Positions 48,714 through 60,239 of a DNA stretch of 64,000 nt are shown here, in pieces; the stretch's first letter is position 1, and every line of letters starts with the position of its first letter. The position numbers and the translations under genes were made by a program. This stretch comes from Eutypa lata. Taxonomy: Eukaryota; Ascomycota; Sordariomycetes; Xylariales; Diatrypaceae. The DNA lies in assembly GCA_022661535.1 (NCBI GenBank), contig JAKULF010000020.1:186001-250000 (forward strand), read 5' to 3'. The notes beneath the pieces were generated by a model. It did not search any database, was not told the origin of the DNA, and saw only the letters and a program-made list of their open reading frames with translations.

Positions 48714-49844
48714 TGATGCGTATTTTGGAGGATATAATAAACTAAGATACATATGAGTTGGTACTAAGCCGTAGAGTATCATATTCGAGACCAGTGCCTG
48801 TGATAATGCGGTATGCAATAGTATAATTTTTTCTCCATATCAGATGATTTAATTTTGAGCTCCTAACACCCAAGAACAGTCCCTCTATCTACCGAATCGG
48901 AGACTACATTCAATATATTATTTACGAGAAAGGGGAAATAATGAGAAATAACGATCGATGTCATGTCATCGAGATGTTTTGAGACTTCTTATATTTACTG
49001 CAGTTATCAGCTAACTAGGCTCAGCTCCTCCTCTTCGATTACTCATAGTGGCCTTCAGCCTTCACGAAATTAGCAATATTAGTCCTGTACCACGAATCAA
49101 GGTCTCGGTTACACGTTTGTCTCACTCCGACTACTGCTCTAAGGTCCACTACCGTATCCTACTCATGACACGCTATGATCTAATATCCAGAAATAGGATA
49201 ACATCGTTGACTTTGATGCTATCCTTAACATCATGACTGATTTTATGTTAATTTTCCCTCCCCATGCCAAATCCTTTACCATCTTCAGATACCCCTTAAG
49301 GTAGAAAATCCTCCTTCGCATTGTATTACCCTCGGTTCGGCGCAAAGTGTATGTGCTTCGGCTTTTCCTTTTCTTTATGTTTCGGTGGCTGCTTACCTAC
49401 ATTAACGATTGACTTGACTTAGCATCGATTGTTCGTATCTTGTGTGGATTAAGACATTGTATCTATGGCGGAGAATCCCGTTAAAGGGAAGTGGTTACAC
49501 CCATGGGGATAAAAAGGAAAACCTAGACACGTTAGAGTGACACAATGCTGGATGAGACATAACCTTAAGAGGTCGCCTAATACTTATATTGTCTTGTTCT
49601 TTTGGCTCGACTGGTTGTGGAGACAGTTGGGCTGACCCTTCGTATGTCCTATGTTGCGTATACCTACATGCTTATTCTACTCGATAGTTTTAAATGACAA
49701 CTATTCTAATCTAATATCATCTAAATGCTATGGTTATTTTGTACCACTTCAGTCATATACACCAAGCCCTCCGCTGAGGGCGATCGGGATCTCCCGGCCT
49801 ATATCTGATCGCCTAGACGGAGTCACGCATGTGCTGTGAAGGCA
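48714..49844. other. Spacer before the glycosyltransferase gene
   Basis: No gene is recognised. The region is AT-rich near 48830-48960 and holds no notable repeat. The last part is the promoter of the gene at 49845. Confidence 0.45.
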
Positions 49845-51571
49845 ATGAAGTCGATACGGTGTCCTTCCGGTGCATCTTGTTTGAGAGGTTACTACTTTTT
49901 AATCGGCAGCTACAAGGGCTTCAACAGAAGTATCCGCCACGTCTTCATGATCGGCATTGCGACATGCCTAACTCTCGTAGTTACCATATATTATTTAACC
50001 TTTATATCCCACCCGCCCGAGATCCCCGTGGACGAGCCAGCACCATTCAAGGATGACGGCGATGATCGTCCGGAATACTACCAGTGGGAGACCACGAGCG
50101 AGTTTAGACCCGTGTCGCAGGACGCCGGTGGGACGTCGTCGTCGTCGTCTACGGAGGAACTATGCCGCTCGTTCCCCAACCATCTCCTTGACCGCATGAT
50201 CCAGCCCGTTTTGAAGATGGGCCACAACGAGGCCCATGATAAGGTCGAAGCGCAGCTGGACAGCGTCTCAGCCTGCATTGAAGACCTTCTCATCTTCTCC
50301 GACTTCGACGATACTCTATACGGGCGCCCCGTCATCGACGTTCTCGCCGACATGCCGGCGATATTCCACTTCGAGAACGAAGATTTCGCCAACTACACGC
50401 GCATCCGCCAGCAGCAGCAGCAGCAGCAGTATCAGAGCTCCTCCCGAAACCATAGTTCTCCTTCGAACGAGACCTGGACCCTAGACGGCTGGCGACTCGA
50501 CAAGTACAAGTTCCTGCCCATGGTCGAGAAGGCCTGGACCATGCGCCCTCACAAGCGGTGGTACTTCTTCTACGAGACCGACACGTACGTCGTCTGGGAC
50601 AACGTATTCCGGTTCCTGGGGAACCTCGACCACGATTCGCCGCACTACATCGGCAGCCCCTCGCCTGGCCGCCGCCGCCGCCGCGAGGCGGGGGATGATG
50701 GCCCGGACACGACTACGTGGTTCGCGAACGGCGGCCCCGGGTTCGCGCTGAGCCGCGAGGCCGTCATGAGGCTCCTCCATCGCCAGTCTGGGAGGGATGG
50801 CGACTTCATCGAGGCGCCGCTGACCCAGCGTTGGCTGGACCTTCTGCGGGATGACTGTTGTGGCGACAGCATCCTGGGCTGGGTCCTTCACAGCGTCGGT
50901 ATCACGTTATCGGGGTACTGGCCCCTGTTCAATCCGCATTCTCTGCATGGGATACCGTTCAGTGGCACGTACTGGTGTCAGCCTGTGTTGACGATGCATA
51001 AAACCAAGCCCGATGATATGAGGAAACTCTGGAGGTGGGAGCAGGGTCGCAGAATATCTGACGTTAGTCCATTGGCTGGCATAAGCTAAGCTGTCTCCTT
51101 AAATTAACCCAAGCCCCTTTTATCTTTAACCCTTTGGTGAGTTATTTATATACGTTTTACTGACGATCCATATTCATGGAACAGAAACCACTCCTCTACG
51201 AAGATCTGTACGAATTCCACCACGAAAACCGAGATCTCTACCTACGGGACTGGGACAACTGCTGCTGGGACGAATACCGAGGTCCGACCGTGAGCTCCTT
51301 CGGGGCGTGTAGGGAAGCCTGCAGGGAGGACGAGAACTGCGTCCAGTACCGGTACCACCTGACGAGCTGCGTGTTCATGCGATCCGTAAGATACGGGGAG
51401 ACGCGCGAGCCCCACATCCCTCCCTACGCCGCGGATCCGGATTGGAAGTGGAAGGCCGACCAGTCGCGGTACAAGAGCGGGTGGTCGCAGGACCGCATCG
51501 ACGCGTGGGTCGAGGAGCACAAGTGCACCGAGGTCCAGTGGGTGCGGCCGAGTTTGACGAGGATTTTCTAG
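49845..51571 (+). CDS. Fringe-like (GT31/DUF604-type) type II membrane glycosyltransferase
   Basis: It probably transfers a sugar to glycans in the Golgi lumen. Exons 49845-51062 and 51185-51571 join in phase 0 (GTTAGT donor, CTGAC branch, AACAG acceptor), giving 534 aa. The in-frame codon at 49836 is GTG, so the ATG at 49845 is the start. A single hydrophobic segment at residues 33-54 is a signal anchor. The catalytic part has a WYFFYETDTYVVWDN block near residue 240 (DxD-like metal site) and NGGPGFALSREA near residue 295, as in the fungal DUF604 family. Exon 2 adds a Cys-rich tail (DNCCWDEY...CREACREDENCVQYRY...TSC) that looks like a PAN/WSC-type disulfide module. Odd points are a CAG-encoded Gln run near residue 190 and an Arg-rich insert before the GGPGF motif. 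Confidence 0.78.
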
Positions 51572-54456
51572 TTGGAAAGAAAAATTGCTAAGAAATAAGA
51601 AGTTTAATAGAAAAGAAACATGCAGGACTACATAATTTTCAGTATATTGTAAACGATGATAAGCAGATAGCAATATGCTTCTTAGCATTAAGCAACTCAC
51701 TTCTTTATTAATAATACTTAATACGTATTTCGTAGCAGCGGCAATGAAAAGAACGGGAAAGATAATAGACACACTACTATGGTCAGAATATAAATGCCAT
51801 CTCTAGATCGGAAATTTCTAGCTGGATACCTACTCGTTAAACCCTCAAATGACCCTATTGACACTTTATCCGATTCCACTCACTAACTTCCCCTTACGGG
51901 GTCAAAATAATTAGTTTACAACGGGACGAAGCCGGAGAGACCGCGGCGGCCATCGTGTTCCTTGTTGGGTGACGACAGTAATATGGTGACGAAGCCGGGG
52001 TGGTAAACCGATAGCGGGTTTTCTGGTTCTCCATGATGCTACCAGTGGTTGAGGTGTGAGAAGGGGGTTCGGAAAGTACGTATCCAACCAAGCAAATATA
52101 TATCAAGTATATCTTCCCCTTGGTAATTCGATGCATTATCTTCATTAATGCCACATGGGAATCTTAGCCCGCTGGGTTAGCAACGGTTTCCTATCTCTCC
52201 GTCATGACTGGACTTCCCTGGGTAAACACAATGCGACCGGGGAAATCATAAATGAGCCTATCAACATATGAATTACTACTCGTTTTCTGAGTCAAGCACA
52301 CAGTGACGTGAATTATATCGGAACATATATACCTGGGTCAAAAAAATCCGTAAGTAGTACTTGGGGATGTGACATCTTGAATGAGCCTGGACGTTGGGAG
52401 GTTGGTTTCCTCCTGAAGCCCTAGATATATATTTTCACCTTAATGCGGTGGTTCTCACGAAAGCTTAGTTTAGTGTCATTTAGGGTTTAAGAATGATTGC
52501 AGATCCATGAGAACCAGCGATGGTGGGTGAAGAATAGAAGTTGAAGCTGGTGTCGAGATATTATAGGCTACTATTCGATGACAGAACTCTCCTAGGAATA
52601 TGTGTACGTAATAATGATACTGTCCCTAGACTCGAGGAATAATATCCTGAAAATACAGGTTAGAGAGGAGTAACATAGTAAGAGAAAGATAAGCTCTAGA
52701 CGTTTGAATGATCACCGTCGCCTTAACATTTTCATTCCAGTGAATAAACATGGCACTATCACCCAGATGTACTGGATCCATACAATTGTCACAAACAGAA
52801 TAATAATATGATTAGTATTAAAGAAAGGAGGTACACACAAACAACGTATATACATACCCTACCTTAGGTGGCTACTACTGACACTCTTATATTAAAAGAA
52901 ATAAGACAGCCGTCAAACAACGACCTTTGTGGTCAAGTGGTTATCGTCAAACATAACCACCCAAACCGTGGTTCCGAATTCTGCTACGTCCATGCCAATT
53001 TTCGAGGATTCTGTTGATACGTCAACGGCAAGGGCTTCCTCGGTCCTTCTCCAGTTACGTGTGTGGGTGGTAGTTATTGAGGAGAATCAGCGAATTTATT
53101 CTTATTTTATTTTAAATCAATAAATTTTTATCGTTTTCTTTTCTTCTTCCAGTTCCTTACCATGCCATTCGTTCACTTACAGCCAACTACATTATTATCT
53201 CCCCTCGTTAAAAATGCAACAATGTCTGCCTGGACTCTGTTGAGTATACTTGCTCTTGTGCTCTATAACCCAATAGGCCGCTGTAGCTGTTCTAGCACAA
53301 TTGATTGTTATCGTTACCGTAGGACCATAATCTCCATGTAATCATCAAGTCAGTCATGATGAGTCTGGTTATCTTGTTCTCTTCTCCTATCCCTAAGCCA
53401 AGGAAGTCGAATAACATCGTCAAGATCAGATGCTAAGCACTTGATACAGCTCTATCTCTCATTATCTGATGAGTATTAATATTTCTATTCCTTAGGTGGT
53501 TCTAAGAGTGATTCACGTATGATGACCGCCTTTAAAGTACTATTTATTAGAACCTATAACTAGCTAGGTAGAATTAGTATCATATATGGATATATGCCTA
53601 CATTCATAGCTAAGGCGATGGCAAAGGGCAAGCAAACTAAGGACTTCACTACATAGTTATTCAAGAATGCTTTTAGAACGCAAAGACTGTTTGGTTCTTA
53701 ACTATATACATGACTTGAGGAGGTCTCCTCATATTAACTTCAGTGCCGAGAACAGACCCCTTATGGCAAAGAGCATAGCGGTGTCTATACAATTATTTGC
53801 CTCGATGAAATTAGTATACAAACTGTATCAATTACCTATTTTCGATCCCAAGTATCACGATCACATGCTATTTATATGCAAAGAGAGAACTCTAGTTGGT
53901 TTGTTTTTTTCATAATTTCAGTATATACTGCAGAATCTTAATTCATTCATTATGTGAGCGTCGATGTCAATATGTGCCATCTGATAACAACAATATGTAC
54001 CCCCTCTTCCTCCCTTCCTTTCCTCATCTCTCCCATGCCGGAAAAAGAAAGAAAAAAGAACAACTCATCATGATTCTCTTCTCTCCAATGCTCTGCTTTC
54101 CACTATGTACGTACGTGTATTGCAACACAGCAAAACACCGGTTGAACGCCTGGCAGACTGTATATACTATTATGACAATGAGACACAAAAACCTTCCTTC
54201 CCTCAATGATCTCCCGGTACCAAAAAAACTAACAGACCTTGCGCCCGTGGCTGCTAATCCCCCTTCACTCTTTCCCTGCCCGCCAGAAAGAAAGAAAAAA
54301 CGCCGGCATTACTTATAATCGTACAGATAATAATAATGATGATGATGATGATGATGCTGTGCATGCAAAAAGACAATGCAATCTCTTTTTTGGGGGTGGA
54401 AAAAGCCCCTTTCCGTAACGCCCTTAGAAAGAAAGAAACACTCCATAGCTAGACGA
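51572..54456. other. 2.9-kb spacer between convergent genes
   Basis: No credible gene is seen. It contains a tRNA-like relic at 52922-52990 and a GAT run at 54338-54356. Short frames up to 140 codons near 53900-54318 lack domains and look like chance. Confidence 0.45.
52922..52990 (+). pseudogene. Degenerate tRNA-like sequence
   Basis: TTGTGGTCAAGTGGTTA (52928-52944) matches a tRNA D-arm/A box well. GTGGTTCCGAATTC (52969-52982) resembles a B box with an extra base. The acceptor ends do not pair, so it is probably a tRNA pseudogene or the head of a SINE. Confidence 0.5.
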
Positions 54457-55329
54457 TTATTCGTTCATGAGCTCGACGGGCGGCCTCGTCGTATGCGCCA
54501 AGATAGGGCCTTCATCCGCAGCAGGGCTGATCTCCTCCATCGGCTCGTCCGTCATATCATCAACGGAGATAGCCGGAAGTGCGGGGCTACCGCCGTGCTC
54601 CTGGGGCTTGTAGATGAGGGTGCTGCTCCTGCTACGGGTGCGGACATGGCTCGCGCTACCAGCACTAACACTAGCTCCAGCGCCACCCGCACTCGCACTC
54701 GCACTACCCTCGACAGGCGAGACAGGCGACGGCGCATCGACAGCCGCGAAGGGGCTCGTGTGGTGGTGCAGCTTGGCGAGGGCCTCGGCGAGGTCCTCGG
54801 CGTGGACCTGCTTGTTCGGGGCGTCCTCGAGGCGCATCTCCCAGCCGTGGGGCGGGCTGGGCGGCGGCGAGATGAAGAACAGCTTCCCGGCGTCGGGCAG
54901 CTCCAGGTGGCGGTCCTTGTCGCTCAGGTGCAGCGGGGTGTGCTGGCCGAAGTAGACGCGGCACCGCTCGCCCATGATGGCCTCCCCGTCCCAGATGGAC
55001 CGCACCTTCACGGCGGCCTGCTCGTCCAGGAACGACACGACGATGCGGCGGAAGGACTTCAGGGGCGCCCAGGTCGCCACGGGCGCCGTCTGCGAGATCA
55101 GCTCCCGGATCGTCTGCAGGTTGTCGGGCCGGAAGACGTCCACGTCGTTGAGGTTGGTGATCAGGAGCGTGTTGGTCGGTGGTGTGGGCTGGGTCAGTGG
55201 CGGCAGGCTGGATAGGTCGAGGGAGAGCGAGGATTTGGATGAGGGTCGTCGGGAGTAGAGGGGCCGCGATGGCGAGAGGGGAGAGCCCGCTGGCGATAAT
55301 GGTGATGTTGGGGAGTTTGTTTCAGACAT
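54457..55329 (-). CDS. RCN1: Calcipressin (regulator of calcineurin)
   Basis: It binds and modulates the Ca2+/calmodulin phosphatase calcineurin, linking calcium signalling to stress response. The intronless frame gives 290 aa. After a Ser/Pro-rich lead of 50 residues, an RRM-like fold starts with LLITNL (55-60) and runs to the VYFGQHTPL block (about 125-133). The family signature FFISPPPSPPHGW lies at 151-163; this is the FLISPP motif, whose serines are phosphorylation sites in homologues. The C terminus has a PALPAISVDD segment that may serve as a calcineurin-docking site, and ends with a TTRPPVEL block resembling the TxxP-type end of the family. An Ala/Ser/Gly linker (about 205-235) separates them. 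It is tail-to-tail with the glycosyltransferase gene. Confidence 0.95.
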   Translation of the reverse strand: MSETNSPTSPLSPAGSPLSPSRPLYSRRPSSKSSLSLDLSSLPPLTQPTPPTNTLLITNLNDVDVFRPDNLQTIRELISQTAPVATWAPLKSFRRIVVSFLDEQAAVKVRSIWDGEAIMGERCRVYFGQHTPLHLSDKDRHLELPDAGKLFFISPPPSPPHGWEMRLEDAPNKQVHAEDLAEALAKLHHHTSPFAAVDAPSPVSPVEGSASASAGGAGASVSAGSASHVRTRSRSSTLIYKPQEHGGSPALPAISVDDMTDEPMEEISPAADEGPILAHTTRPPVELMNE

Positions 55330-58300
55330 GTTGGTGGTGTTGTGTGTTTCTGGTGGATTGAGGTTGGTGAGGATTGTTGGTGGTGGTGGTGGGTGGCGGA
55401 TTTAAGACTGGATGGGAAGACCGAAGACCGGTTACACAATTGATATGTAACTAGAGTCTCTTCACTATTGTTCTCTGAAAGGTAACTCAAGTAGAATGTT
55501 ATACTGTAGTGTAGTGTAGTGTAGTATTGAGTTGAGTTGAGTTGCGTCTGTTCTGTTTATGTTTGTTATAGGTTGTAGGTTGTAAGAATAGGAAGGGAAG
55601 GGGATGTGTCCGGTGTCAAGAAGAAGGGTGGTTATCTAATATACTAGACTTTGCATCGTGGCTGCGCCCACTTACTACCTGCATGTAGTTACGTACGTAC
55701 ACTTACGCAGTAAATAGGTACATCGGTACTTCATACTTGTACCGTGTTTCCCTGTTGTTGGTGGGTGGATGGATGGGTGGGGGGTCTCGGACCGCCTGGA
55801 AGCTTGTCCATGCTTGTGAAAGAAACGCCAAACGCACCCACTAATGCAGGGTATCCTACAGGTTGACCCCTGCCATTGGCTTTTATATGCTTGTACGTAT
55901 CGGCTATTCCTTGTCAACTCTCCCGGCTTTTGGGAGCTGTTCACCTGCACAGGTACAATGAGGTCGCATTGGGAGGCCTTATCGTCACCTACCTACATAC
56001 CTTCAAACGTAGATAGATATCTTTGTTGTTTACTTCTTAGCAACTTGTTCACTTGCTTAGTTACTATCTACCTACTTAGGTCATCTGCCGAATTCTTAAG
56101 ACATATATCATATGAGGAGCAACTTCGATCGAAAACTGGACACACATGAAAAGAAAGCTACAACATAGCTCATCACGATATATATTAGGATGCTTACTCC
56201 CATGTTATAGAGGACAGCATTTGAGCATTATCACTAATCCAAAAACAAAACCATTCGGCCCCATCGAAGTTGTCTACAGACTGAGACAACGTCGTCCGTC
56301 CCTTGGCAATAGTTGAAAAGCAGTCGGACACCAAGGTGGCGGGCGGCGCCTCAATGGAAGTGCCACCATTGCGGGGGGACTTCGATTGTTTCGGCCGGGA
56401 CTTGAAGAGGCAGTGGGCTTCGAAAATGCGCTGGAGTGAGAGCACTGATCTAACGTTCGGCTGTACGTTCTTTGTTAACGTGGCTATGGTAGCTGTAGTC
56501 TCGTGAGCGGAATTTTCTTTTCATTGTTCGATAACTATGTAGACAGTTGGCAACTAGGTATTTGGTATGGTAGTTAGAATACTGTCGTTAGTTACACACA
56601 GTGGCTAGGTTCGGATTCCATTCCATTGCGCCGGAGATACCATCTACGAGGGAGTCATCATCTGTTCGCCTTGACCGACAACATAAAAAAATAAATAATA
56701 AAAGGTTTTCTTTCTTTATTTCATATAAACTGAAAGCTGACTCCGCCATCATACTGCGGATTGGCTTATCAATCTCGAATTGGCGTGAACTGACTGGCCC
56801 TGTCGTGGGGAGGCAGGCCCCCTCTGTAGGTATGTACCTAGCTTTTTCGACTGATCTTTAATTGCGGTGTGAACTATAACAGGTAATCAGTAACTACCTA
56901 CATGTAGGTATGTACATAACAAACTCTCTATTCGGATGCATGCAGTTCACGATTACGGCAGATTTGATTGACAGTACTACTCTGTAGTCACTTAGTTCCG
57001 TATAGTTATTTGGGATGTAAACTTAATTAATTCTTCATGCCTCAGGTATCTATCTACCTATTCAATGTATCTTCAACCAAAAAGAGTCAACAGAGCGGGA
57101 GGCAGGCAGGTAAAAGGAGAAATGCTCCTCGATCCCGATAACTATCTTTTGCTCCAGTGATCAGCGCGAAGAAAACGGGGTCCAGTTCATGTGGGGGAGA
57201 AAGAGAGGCACTGCAAGTGGCCAGGACCTTCTGCATCTCGTATGTCTATGTATGTACGAACCAGTCAATCCCGTTTTGCGCTTTTCGCTTCATCGTATGC
57301 AAAGTACATATTCCGGTTTTCAATACCTACCTACCTAACCTACCAACAAATGCTCATTACATCATAACCGCCTGAGCACTAAACTATTATGCTACTACTG
57401 GTCTTTGTTATCGTATAATAGCTAGGTAGGTATGCTTTGTCCATGAAAGAAAAGAAGCCTCGGAGTTGGCGGAGTTTCAGTTGGCTATGTAGTCATGTCT
57501 CTAATCACTGTTTTAAGGCGCAGCGATACATTCTTCCACTTATTAGTCTAGGTACATGTCGGTAGACTGTCCGGGCCCGGGGCTCACGCCGGCTGTCGGG
57601 CTGTTTTCCACTACCTAACTACCTACCCACCTAACTTAACTGCGCCGTTTCGGTTTCTTCCAGAGGTACCGGCTTGGCCTCACTCGTAAAGGTCACGGGG
57701 GCTCAATTTGTGTCTTTCGTTGTTGTTCGATTACATTACATGTGTCCATAGTTATCAAGAGTCACGTCACGCACGAGTGGCTTCGATCTTCAAAGACCGA
57801 CCGTTTCATCAGTGGGAACTGGCGCAGCAAAACCACTGGAGCATGCCGCGTCGCAAGACTGACTGGCCGTTATCTATCTAAGCGCCGGTTCTCCGTACTC
57901 CAGTAGTAGTAGTCATGTGTATGCGTGTGTGTGAACAAATCACTGGATGGACAAGGAAAGAGAAACATCTGATGAGACCGCCTGTAACCTACTTATGTAC
58001 CTATGGAGTAGGGATGAGGAGATGTTTTTCTTCTTCTTCTTCCTGCGCATTAACTAGCGACAGAAAAGAATAGCCAAAATACCATTTGAAACAAACGTTG
58101 AACAGAAGGCGAGTCGCGCAGATGATCTGCTCAAAACGGAAGTCTGGAATGAATGGCCGGCCAGGCCACTCTTGCTTGCACAGCCTCATTGGCCTCTTCG
58201 GCATCCACCGTACCCAGTCTTTTTTTACTTGCATCGGAGAAAAAAAAGAAAGAAAACAGACAAATCATTTGCTTGCAAATTGTAACATTTCGATAGGAAA

Positions 58301-60239
58301 GGAAGGATGGAAGGGTTAACTACAACCAAATTCCAACAATTCCACCCATTCATTCCTCTCCCTCTTCTTCCCTTATGCTCCTGTTGTACTTCGTAGTACC
58401 TACTTATGTATGTAAGAAAGAGATCACTCGCATTCGGTAGATCCATCACCTAAGACACTTGGCTCGCGCCATCAAAGCAGCGGACTATTCGGACTTACCA
58501 TCATCCATCACTCAGCCTTCTTCGTAATATCTGCCAAGTCAGTCATAAAGGAACAATGAAGGAGGGAGGCGAGAATGCTTGGTAGATAGCCATCCAGCCA
58601 TCATCATGGCAATAACATCAGGTAGGTAGGCAACTAACGTCTCGGCAACCCGAAGCAATAGCACCAACAATGCATGCCTACCTACCTATGCACGTGAGCG
58701 TTGCTTTTTGTTGAACGTCAAGGCAAATAAATAGCATAATGGTAATACCTTGTACCAGTACGACATGGAGGTAGTTAACTCATGGATAGATGGTCGAGTT
58801 ACACAGCCGCGATCCTTGTCCATATCCTGGTCCCAACCACGTGGAATCCGATTTGAAAAAGTTATCAAACAATTCTTCAACGCATTTCTCACACACCCAT
58901 GCATAAAGTATGTGTGTGTGTGTGTGTGTGTGTGTGGTTACATAAAGTGCCTCTGTCTTAAGTGCTAGATATTATAAATGAAGAGGAGAGGAACGAAATT
59001 TCGTCGTGCATGCATAGCCACGAAAAAAGAAAGAAAGAAAGAAAAAACTTAGTTATCCCAAGACACTAATAGAAGTAAGGAGGAGGAGAATGAATAACTA
59101 AGTATCTATTTTACAACTCACACGGCGCACTCTGCCTATTACCTACCTACCTACCTAATCCGGCAATAATGAAGCATCGAAGAGATCTCGTGGTACTACT
59201 ACTACATACTTATTAACCATCTAGTTAGCTGATTGATAATACTGAGCTTCTTCACTTTAACTAGCTGGTATCATATTCCTTCTCAACATTCATCATATGC
59301 AACCTACATACCTACCTACCTGCCTTCTGCATCACATACAAGTGCTCCTGAATGCCGCGTGCTCTAAACATAGTGAATGACCTAAGTAGGTACCTACCTA
59401 CCTACTCAGCCGCGATAGTGCGAACTGCTTACCCGATTTCCTATCCACCGGCCCCGGTCCCGTTGCTGAAATGTTTGTGCCATTCTACGTATGTATACGT
59501 ATCCCACGTAAGTAATTACTTACCTACCTATAACTACCTACATAAGAAACGGGATTACGTAGGCCTTGCTTTCATATGTATTACTGAGTTGTGATATATT
59601 GTATGTGTATTTAATCGTGGAGCAGCGCGCACTAATTTAAATCCCTACGCGCAACACGGGGTATATACGGTGCCTCCTATAGTACAGGTTTAACTACGTA
59701 TAACATCATTTTAAAAAAAAGTACATGGGTAGATATGTATTGAACACCCGCACGGCCTCTCGTATACATAGTAAGATCGACATCAAAAAAACAACAACGA
59801 CAATAATAACGACAATATCTTTGCAAGTAGATTGCGTTAACGACGTTGTTTGCCTTTTGCGGGCGATGTCTAGATATGTATTGGGTGATGGATGGATGCA
59901 TGGCTTATACCTAGGTAGCATCCATGACCTGCGAGGAGGGGGGCCTCGGGACCCGTGAGCTAAACCGTACTCCGCCTCGAGGTGAGTCGACAGCTACCTA
60001 CGTAGCTACAATGGCTGTGAGGAATAACGAGTTCATCATGCGCTGCGCGAACTCGAAGGCAACGGCCTCTTCCATGTCTCCGAAGGCGCCATGACCAGAT
60101 TTCATTTTCATAACGGACGATGGCTAAGAGCATAGCCCATACATACATAGCATAGCCAAGCCAAGCCAACAACGCGGGGCAGCATGGAAATGACGTCGGG
60201 TCGGGAACTTCCCACCCACTACCTAGGTAATTAGGGCAA
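55330..60239. other. 4.9-kb gene-free stretch rich in CCTA/TAGG runs
   Basis: No conserved gene or RNA is recognised on either strand; the many frames of 60-100 codons lack domains. The part next to 55330 is the calcipressin promoter, with GGT and GTAGT/GAGTT tandem runs (55378-55395, 55506-55545). CCTA/TAGG tetranucleotide runs are frequent, for example near 57330, 57420, 57615, 58620, 58680, 59140, 59308, 59392 and 59520. AAAG units lie near 59030. Confidence 0.45.
58911..58936. repeat. TG dinucleotide microsatellite
   Basis: Thirteen uninterrupted TG units. Confidence 0.95.

Noticed and set aside
47943..48818. 291-codon minus-strand frame opposite the monooxygenase
   Set aside because: No domain, and composition mirrors the sense gene.
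54376..55215. 279-codon plus-strand frame over calcipressin
   Set aside because: Antisense shadow; the minus strand has the full calcipressin signature.
56194..56445. 83-codon minus-strand frame with fairly normal amino-acid composition
   Set aside because: No recognised domain, no splice partners and no neighbours to support it. Could be a gene relic, but unsupported.
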